DNA of 64,000 nucleotides, taken from Chalara sp. BL73 (Eukaryota; Ascomycota; Leotiomycetes; Helotiales). The notes below the pieces were generated by a model. It searched no databases, was not told the origin of the DNA, and saw only the letters and a list, made by a program, of their open reading frames with translations. Positions within the stretch are counted from its first letter, which is position 1. Every line of letters begins with the position of its first letter. Positions 57,737-64,000 of this stretch are shown here, one piece after another. Position numbers and translations under genes: made by a program. The stretch lies in NCBI GenBank assembly GCA_918026815.1, contig CAKJVC010000155.1, positions 62,001 to 126,000 of the forward strand. Direction: 5' to 3'.

Positions 57737-58316
57737 TCGCATCTTTCATGTAATACAGCATAAGTCATCTTTCTCTCAGGGAGCTTGAGTTCGGGAACAT
57801 ATCAAGGCGCAGACCAACGATGATGAAATTGGATTGGATGGAGTTGCATCAAGGAAGGATGGATAGCTACGCGTTGGTTTTCAGCATATAAGTCGGCTTC
57901 GGGCTCTGTACTTGGCTGCTGGAACCTGCGTTGAGTGGTTGATCCGCAGCTTTGAGGATAGGACTGAAGTCGGTCTTTGTAATTGTGTAGATAGATAGGA
58001 CAGAGAATGCATCACCGTTGATAATCGAATCAGCACTCGTATCCAATTTCAGGCACCAGTTGAACAGCAAATCAAGTCGTTCTCTGCACATAAGACAGAA
58101 AGACACCTTGATGTCCACTTGACCCACCTACCTTCCTAAAGCAATGTGGGCTACCCCGCTGCCCGCGCAACGGACGATAAGCCCTAAATAGCACCTCATA
58201 ACTCCGACTCTACATCACTTTCCCTTCCTCTGCTTCGTGTTTGTTTTTGGATTTCTTAAATCAAGCAGCGTTGATTTCATCTAATTCTTGGGCTTTCTAT
58301 ACGTTGTTCCGGCACC
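57737..58316. other. Intergenic between HEX1 and bleomycin hydrolase
   Basis: 580 bp with the HEX1 3' UTR and the hydrolase promoter. The minus-strand frame at 57,867-58,127 has no family signal. Confidence 0.4.
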
Positions 58317-60022
58317 ATGGGAGCAAATCAGTCGACAGCGCTTCCAAATGAGAAGCTGGTCATCCAGCGATTGCGAGCCCTTGAGGTTAAGGAGCAAGCC
58401 GATAACGAATATGTGCATATTGATGAGAAAGCTCCGGCGGTTTTCAAGGCTCCCTGGGCCCCTTTGAGTGTTGGGGATTTAGCGCAGTGGGAGGAGAAGC
58501 TGTTGCAGGATCCTAAAAATAGGTATTTATTCAGCTGTTTGTTTATGGAGTTGATGTTTATGTCATGGCGATGCCTTGCTGGATTCTAGATATAGCTTTC
58601 GCATGCATTCCTTCGAGATGAACATACATTCTAGCTAGATTTTTGCTGCAAGACACGCTTCAAGATTCTGCAGCATGGATCAAACATCTGCTGAAAGAAC
58701 CAAGATGTCGAGGACTAACATGATACAATAGATTAGCTCTTTCCGCCCTCTCTTCAGCAGATCCCAAGGCTGTCCTCGCCTCTCGTGCTACCCAGATCAA
58801 CGACACACATATTTTCAATGTTAAAATTCCCTTCGAAGGCGCACCAATCACAAACCAACGCTCGAGTGGGCGATGCTGGCTATTCGCATCCACCAATGTC
58901 TTCCGCATCGCCTTAATGAAGAGGCATAATCTTGACAAATTCGAGCTATCACAGGCATACCTTTTCTTCTACGACAAGCTTGAGAAGGCGAACTACTTCC
59001 TCGAGCAGATTCTAGCTACCGCGGGCGAGGAGCTGGATACTAGAGTCGTGCAGACATTATTGGCCCAACCAGTCAGCGATGGTGGGCAATGGGACATGGT
59101 ATATAACTTGGTAGAGAAGTATGGGCTGGTTCCGCAAGTACTCTATCCAGATAGCTACAACGCCATGAACTCTAGCGCCATCAATAGCGTTATCACCACG
59201 AAACTTCGTGAGGATGCGTTGCAGCTCCGCAACCTAGCCGCAAGCTCCAAAAGCAAGGATGACGTGCTCGCGGTCAAAGAGAAGATGGTGAAAGAGATTC
59301 ATCTTATTCTAACACTTACACTTGGTCCTCCACCCTCGCCCACGAACACCTTCGTTTGGAACTACCTCGACAAGGACGGTAAAGCGAACGAGCTCAAGAC
59401 TACACCTATCGCATTCTCCAAGGAGCTCAGCTCCCCAAGATCAGTTCGTATGACAGGCTCAACTGTCCACGACATGTTCTCTCTCGTCAACGACCCGCGG
59501 AACCCCTATAATACGCTCCTCACCGTCTCTCGCCTTGGCAACATCGTCGGCGGTCGCGGTATTACATATGTCAACGTCGAGATGTCCGTTATGAAGAAAG
59601 CATGCATCGCCATGCTTAAGGCCGGATTACCCATCTTCTTCGGCTCGGATGTTGGAAAATACAGCGACCGCACCGGCATCATGGATTTAGGACTCATCGA
59701 TTATGAGCTCGGATTTAATGTGAAACTGGGCATGAGTAAAGCGCAGAGGTTGATGGTGGGCGAGAGCGCAATGACCCATGCCATGGTGTTGACGGCCGTG
59801 CATCTCGATGAGGAGGGAAAGAGCGTTAGGTGGAGGGTGCAGAACAGTTGGGGCGAGGCGGCCGGGGTTGAGGGTTGGTTTGTCATGAGTGATCGGTGGA
59901 TGGACGAGTTTTGCTACCAGGCGGTTGTAGAGCCTAGATTTGTGGCGAAGGAGGTGAGGGATGTGTTGAAGAGTGAACCAAAGGTGCTGCCCCTGTGGGA
60001 TCCGATGGGTGCTCTGGCTTAA
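58317..60022 (+). CDS. Bleomycin hydrolase-type cysteine aminopeptidase (family C1B, Lap3/Gal6)
   Basis: Cytosolic/mitochondrial papain-fold aminopeptidase that forms a hexameric self-compartmentalised ring, detoxifies homocysteine thiolactone and cleaves bleomycin. Exons 58317-58522 and 58732-60022 give 498 aa. The catalytic triad is visible: Cys117 in SSGRCWLFASTNV, His418 in AMTHAMVLTAV and Asn440 in RVQNSWGEAAG. The C-terminal arm ends WDPMGALA, the conserved self-processing tail that reaches into the active site. The N-terminus MGANQS has a myristoylation-like glycine. The single intron (209 nt) is longer than its neighbours. Confidence 0.94.
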
Positions 60023-60283
60023 GTCATGCTGTATTGTAGCTTCAGGGGATTTTTTCCTTTTAGAATCTATGCCTCAGCGTATTAGTATAGCTTGCTAGAT
60101 ATTCCCAAATTGAATGAAATTCTACCAAAGAGACAGAACTTACATATGTTCACTTCCTGCTGAAGCTTGATAAGGCTGAGAGGAGAGAATAAAGCCCAAG
60201 GAAGGCAAGTTCTGATTCAGCCCATCTGTGATTACTAATATTTATCTATATAAGCAAAATTATTCTCATAATCGTTCAATGTC

Positions 60284-60368
60284 TCCGTACTGGTGTATCG
60301 GTAACATTTCCGCCTCTCATCTTGGTGACAGTACGCGGTAGCGCAGGGTTCGACTCCCTGGTACGGAA
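60284..60368 (+). tRNA. tRNA-Glu(CTC) with a ~13-nt intron
   Basis: The acceptor arms TCCGTAC and GTACGGA pair perfectly. The D-arm is GTGTATCGGTAACAT, the anticodon stem CCGC/GCGG, and the loop CTCTCA with anticodon CTC. An insert of about 13 nt follows position 37, as in canonical tRNA introns. The T-arm is CAGGGTTCGACTCCCTG with perfect stem pairing. The mature length of about 72 nt is normal, and a T-run follows at 60,380-60,390 as a Pol III terminator. Confidence 0.88.
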
Positions 60369-63137
60369 TTTTTGGTGGTATTTTTTTTCTCTCTCTGTCT
60401 TTCACTGGGCTATTCTTCATGTTCTTTTTTTGGTTTAGTAATGTTGTGATGTAAGCGAGGAGGTTTTGGATGGGTTAGTGGTTTTTTTTTGGGGGGAGGG
60501 GAAATCGGACGAATGCCAAGCCTGTTGTTGTTTGTGAGGTAAGTAGGAGCTATCTTTCCCTTGTAGAGTCGCTTGAAACGGGAAACGGGTATTTTGAGTT
60601 TTGCCTAGATGGATCTGGTGTCTGGAAGTTGGTTTTTGGTTGAGAGAAAAGATGTATTGGTTAAAGGGGTGGGAAATGGTGGAATGGCTTACTGGGTATG
60701 GGATTCAATACTGAAGCAGAATGCTTTTTGTGGAGAATGTTATATATGCACGACTAATAATTTTTACAAAGTTAACTTGTATTAATCCTCACTGTGGCAT
60801 CTGAAAGTAATGATTCGACGATGATTGGTTATGGGTTCTTTTACAAGTTTATTTTTGAAAAGTGGTAGCTCCCTTTCCGTGGATGTTGGTGCTGTGACTA
60901 CTTGGTTCTGAAATTTACGATTCTGATGAATAGCATGGCACAACATTTATTTCCAGACTAATATGCGGCACAATGGGGATGTGTATATAGTAGAAAAAGA
61001 GTTACAGGGATAGTTAGACAGAGAATTTCTGGCACAGTAAACACATGCGGGTAGTGGAAAGACTACCGTTATTCCTCTCTGGCTGTACAGGAACAGTTGC
61101 ATTGTCCTGTAGAGTCAGAGAAAGGAAAGCAAGGTAAGCTTAGAGTTTCGATCATGAGATCCCTCAAATATTGGAGCATAATGTGTGGCGGCGAGGTTGC
61201 AGCGGTTACTACTCTGTAGCTGGTCTAACCTAGTTGTTTGATGAGCCAGTGCAGGCCACTAAGCAGAAAGCAAAGTGAGCCGGCCCAGTTGGGTTTTTGC
61301 CTGCGCCAGGGAGAAATCTGGTGTTACTCGAGTCTGATTCCATAACACATAGATGATGAATCAGCTTTGATCATCCTCTTAACTATGCATTCAGCAACGA
61401 CCGGGCAGAATTTTCAGTTCCGCGGCGGCGTAGAACGGGAACCATGAAGACAAAACACGGAGTTAATTAATGGTACAGAACCAGGAATGCCGACTCATGT
61501 AGCTACATTCAACCTTGAATAAACTGCAGACATGAACTGATTTTCCGCTGGACTGTCGTCAAAGGCTGAGAATAAACATATATAGTTTGTGTATCCATAC
61601 CCCACCTCAACTTTGACCAGGTCAGGCTCTTCAAGGTCCTGGATATTTTCTAGGCCAAGAACCCGATTCTTCTTTTTGGATCTGCGTAGATATTGTCTGT
61701 TTTGTTTGGAATGGTGTTGGGCATTTATGTATCCGCGAGATCGACATTTGAGGACCAACCCTGCGCATTGTGGAGAATTGGGAGAATAACTTGGTGCCCA
61801 AGATCGCGGTTTCAAGCATTGCCCAGGTTTATATACTGGCAATTAATGAATCAGGTGGTTGTGGTGTATTTAAGACACGAGATACTAAACTCTACAGTAC
61901 CATAACATAGCCCTTTCCGAAGGCTTGGTTCAGGAGCACCACTAATCTGGCCAGCGCGCAAGTATCAAAGCCATTGTGACTCAAACAACAGCAAATCAGA
62001 GCCACAAGTAGAACAGAAATCACCCTTGTCAGTTCTTGCGAAGGCTTTTGTAAATCGAGATGCTTTCGGCCGCATAGATGCGAGCCTCGTGAAAGAATTT
62101 GATTGTATAACACAGACACAGACACAGACAAGCTTCACTGTCCCCACAGCAGGTTCGCCGAGTACTGCTGGCACCAAAGAATTGAACTATGGCATGCGCT
62201 AATCCGGACGAACTCTTTGAGATCCCCTTCCTGATCGGGCAAATCAAAATAGAATGGATGAAGAAATTCAAGGTCATGGGAGAATGGAAGCGGCAGAATG
62301 GAGCCACTGGCGAACTGCCCACACGTCCCGAGTCTTACCCACCTCCAAAGCTGATGCTACGCAGACTTGGAGGCAATCCGAAGTGGTTGGGCCCAATGTT
62401 CTAAGTTATGAAACAGTTTGGTAACATGTGCGTATGCGTATCGCTGTTGTGTTAGTTATATTGATGTGATTAATCATTGGATACTGGTGAGGGATACAGC
62501 AGAGAGTCAGGCATGCTGCAGAGTAGTTTGGCAGAGTTTTGATCCCTGCTGGAGCCCTGTTCAAGGGTCCTTCTCCTCCCCATCGCCGCCCAACGTCATC
62601 CAGCGCTGTGTGCCAATCTGTCCCGTCTTTTCTTCCATTCAAGTCAAAGCTCGTTGCCCGGATCAACACAAAGAATATCAAAAGCAGCTCATATTGCTAA
62701 AGATATAAAGTTTTTCATCTTCTTTTCCCATCCCAACTACAGCCCAAGACACGGTGCGACAACAATCCTCCAAATTTAGCCAAACACCTCGCTCAGCCGC
62801 AACAGCGGGGTTAAGAAGGATTTATCCAGGCATCAACGCCACGGTCAACCGAAAAGAACACCATAAATTCTTTATCGCTGCTGCACGTCAAGTTGTGTCT
62901 CCTCGATTGGTAGCCCTGTGATTGGAATATGCAGTGAATCGAACTAATGTATGATCATGTTACCTACCCGTCACCTTCGTTCATTCACCAATGTTTGCTA
63001 ACCCGAACTAGCCACTCACAGCAATTCTTCTAACAGGTCAAAAGCGCAACTAAGCAAGACGATAATTTATAAAGGCGCTCAATAATTCCTGAGGATACAA
63101 GCGGGTTTAGTAGGAAGAGTCATCACCACAGGTCAAG
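60369..63137. other. Intergenic, no supported gene
   Basis: 2.8 kb. A minus-strand frame at 61,495-61,842 lacks an ATG. A 71-codon plus frame at 62,189-62,404 has no family signal. Short CA-rich repeats occur near 62,110-62,130 (ACAGACACAGACACAGACA). The last ~150 bp should be the 5' UTR of the following gene. Confidence 0.4.
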
Positions 63138-64000
63138 ATGGGAGACCGAGCCTACAGATATCAGGTTCGACCAAGATCACCACCGCTCTATAACCCTGCT
63201 CGGGCCTCTCTCCCAAGTCATTTTGAGGGTCATTTTGGGCATCCCGACTTCCATGTAACTCCTATATCCCGGCGGGAAGCCGTTCCCAGCCCTCGAGGCA
63301 GCTCTTCTATACTTGCCGGTCCTATTACCACCACCACCTATAAGGTTTCTACCGAGCCTCCCCGCAGCTCTGTTCGTGAAGGCAGTCGCACTCGCAGAGC
63401 GACCGTCGAGTCCAACAATAGACCAGTCATACCGAGCATTATCACACAGGACTCTCGACCGCACCACCGACCCGTCGTCCACAGTGCAAGACCGAGGAGC
63501 CCTGTGAGAGATCCTTATCGGAGCAGCCAGGAAGAATATTATACTGCGATTCCAGCAAGCTCAAGACATGGCCATCAACACCACCAAAAACGATACAGTA
63601 GTTCTATGGATAATGCGGACATGAGTCGTCTCGCGAAAGAACGGGAGAATAGCAGATTGCGGATCGAGTCATCTAGAGACGATGTTGCATATTCTGGTAC
63701 TCGAGCAAGACCAACATATACAGTTCCTGTCGTGGCACATCGACAGGGAGATACGGATGACTATGGACGCGATGGATACGGATACACAAACCCACGAGAT
63801 TTGGTCCAGTATGACTTGAGCCATAACCCCGCGCCTCGACATCATAGAAGGAGAGAGAGTTTCGGTGAAGGGAGAAGAGAAAGACCAAGCAGTATCTCTG
63901 GCTATCAAGACATCGTGCCGCGTTCGAGCGATCGAGAGCGAGGTCCACCCCCATCGTCGAGGGGTTTTGACAAAATTCCCCCCAGCTACGAGAGAGTTCC
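63138..64000 (+). CDS. Conserved fungal low-complexity basic protein, 3' part beyond the window
   Basis: The frame from the ATG at 63,138 stays open for 287 codons to the window edge. It starts MGDRAYRYQVRPRSPPLYNP and is rich in Arg, Ser, Pro, His and Tyr. Recognisable pieces are ILAGPITTTTYKVSTEPPRS, then SRLAKERENSRLRIESSR, then GYGYTNPRDLVQYDLSH and GPPPSSRGFDKIPPSYERVP. The layout suggests a largely disordered scaffold or regulatory protein of a fungus-specific family. I recognise a pattern but cannot name a function. No signal peptide, membrane segment or enzyme motif appears in the part present. Confidence 0.7.
   Translation, partial: MGDRAYRYQVRPRSPPLYNPARASLPSHFEGHFGHPDFHVTPISRREAVPSPRGSSSILAGPITTTTYKVSTEPPRSSVREGSRTRRATVESNNRPVIPSIITQDSRPHHRPVVHSARPRSPVRDPYRSSQEEYYTAIPASSRHGHQHHQKRYSSSMDNADMSRLAKERENSRLRIESSRDDVAYSGTRARPTYTVPVVAHRQGDTDDYGRDGYGYTNPRDLVQYDLSHNPAPRHHRRRESFGEGRRERPSSISGYQDIVPRSSDRERGPPPSSRGFDKIPPSYERV

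Noticed and set aside
61495..61842. Minus-strand 115-codon frame with basic middle (YLRRSKKKNR)
   Set aside because: No ATG in the N-terminal part and no clear splice partner.
62189..62404. 71-codon plus-strand frame starting MACANPDELFEIPFLIG
   Set aside because: Has an ATG and reasonable composition but no recognisable family and no supporting context; too short to call.
1..64000. CRISPR arrays, bacterial-type operons, ribosome binding sites
   Set aside because: The window is eukaryotic (spliceosomal introns, tRNA introns); no regularly spaced direct repeats found.

Overview
The window is nuclear DNA of a filamentous ascomycete. Most genes carry short introns (about 45 to 100 nt) with GTAAGT-type donors. 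Fungal hallmark genes are present: a Woronin body protein HEX1, an AspA/Cdc11 septin, a PROPPIN, a Zn2Cys6 regulator and a Clr5-domain protein. Protein style suggests Leotiomycetes, but that placement is inference. I could support about 20 protein-coding genes, two tRNA genes, a decayed 5S rRNA copy and several small DNA transposons.

Layout. Positions 1-12,350 are a dense housekeeping block: TMBIM/BAX-inhibitor protein (runs off the left edge), septin Cdc11/AspA, PROPPIN Hsv2, spliceosomal Ist3, dynein light intermediate chain and the biotin subunit of methylcrotonoyl-CoA carboxylase. Positions 13,900-30,000 hold a Gal80-like oxidoreductase divergent from a Zn2Cys6 factor, a GPI-anchored wall protein divergent from a membrane-anchored aspartyl-protease-like protein that lacks one catalytic Asp, a DUF4267 membrane protein and an amino acid/GABA/choline-type permease. 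From 30,768 to 35,480 come a Clr5+TPR protein and a small beta-trefoil-like protein.

Positions 33,100-44,600 and 46,300-49,900 are AT-rich, gene-poor islands of the kind left by repeat-induced point mutation. They contain a small secreted cysteine-containing protein (effector-like), coding relics, a nested pair of hAT-type MITEs with intact 8-bp target duplications, a TA-flanked MITE, a Tc1/mariner remnant, a MULE N-terminal relic and a 5S rRNA pseudogene. The Ran exchange factor RCC1 sits intact between the two islands. From 49,894 on there is a cytochrome P450, a frameshifted alpha/beta-hydrolase, an intron-bearing type II tRNA, HEX1, bleomycin hydrolase, tRNA-Glu(CTC) and the start of a long basic low-complexity protein that runs off the right edge.

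The genes are mostly independent housekeeping loci. Two divergent pairs look functionally linked: Gal80-like/Zn2Cys6, and perhaps P450/hydrolase. The most unusual signals are a long ATG-less open frame spliced in frame onto HEX1, three GC-AG introns among about 41 inferred, the Gal80-like/Zn2Cys6 pair, and the nested MITE. All splice models were inferred by reading the sequence; none is backed by RNA data.
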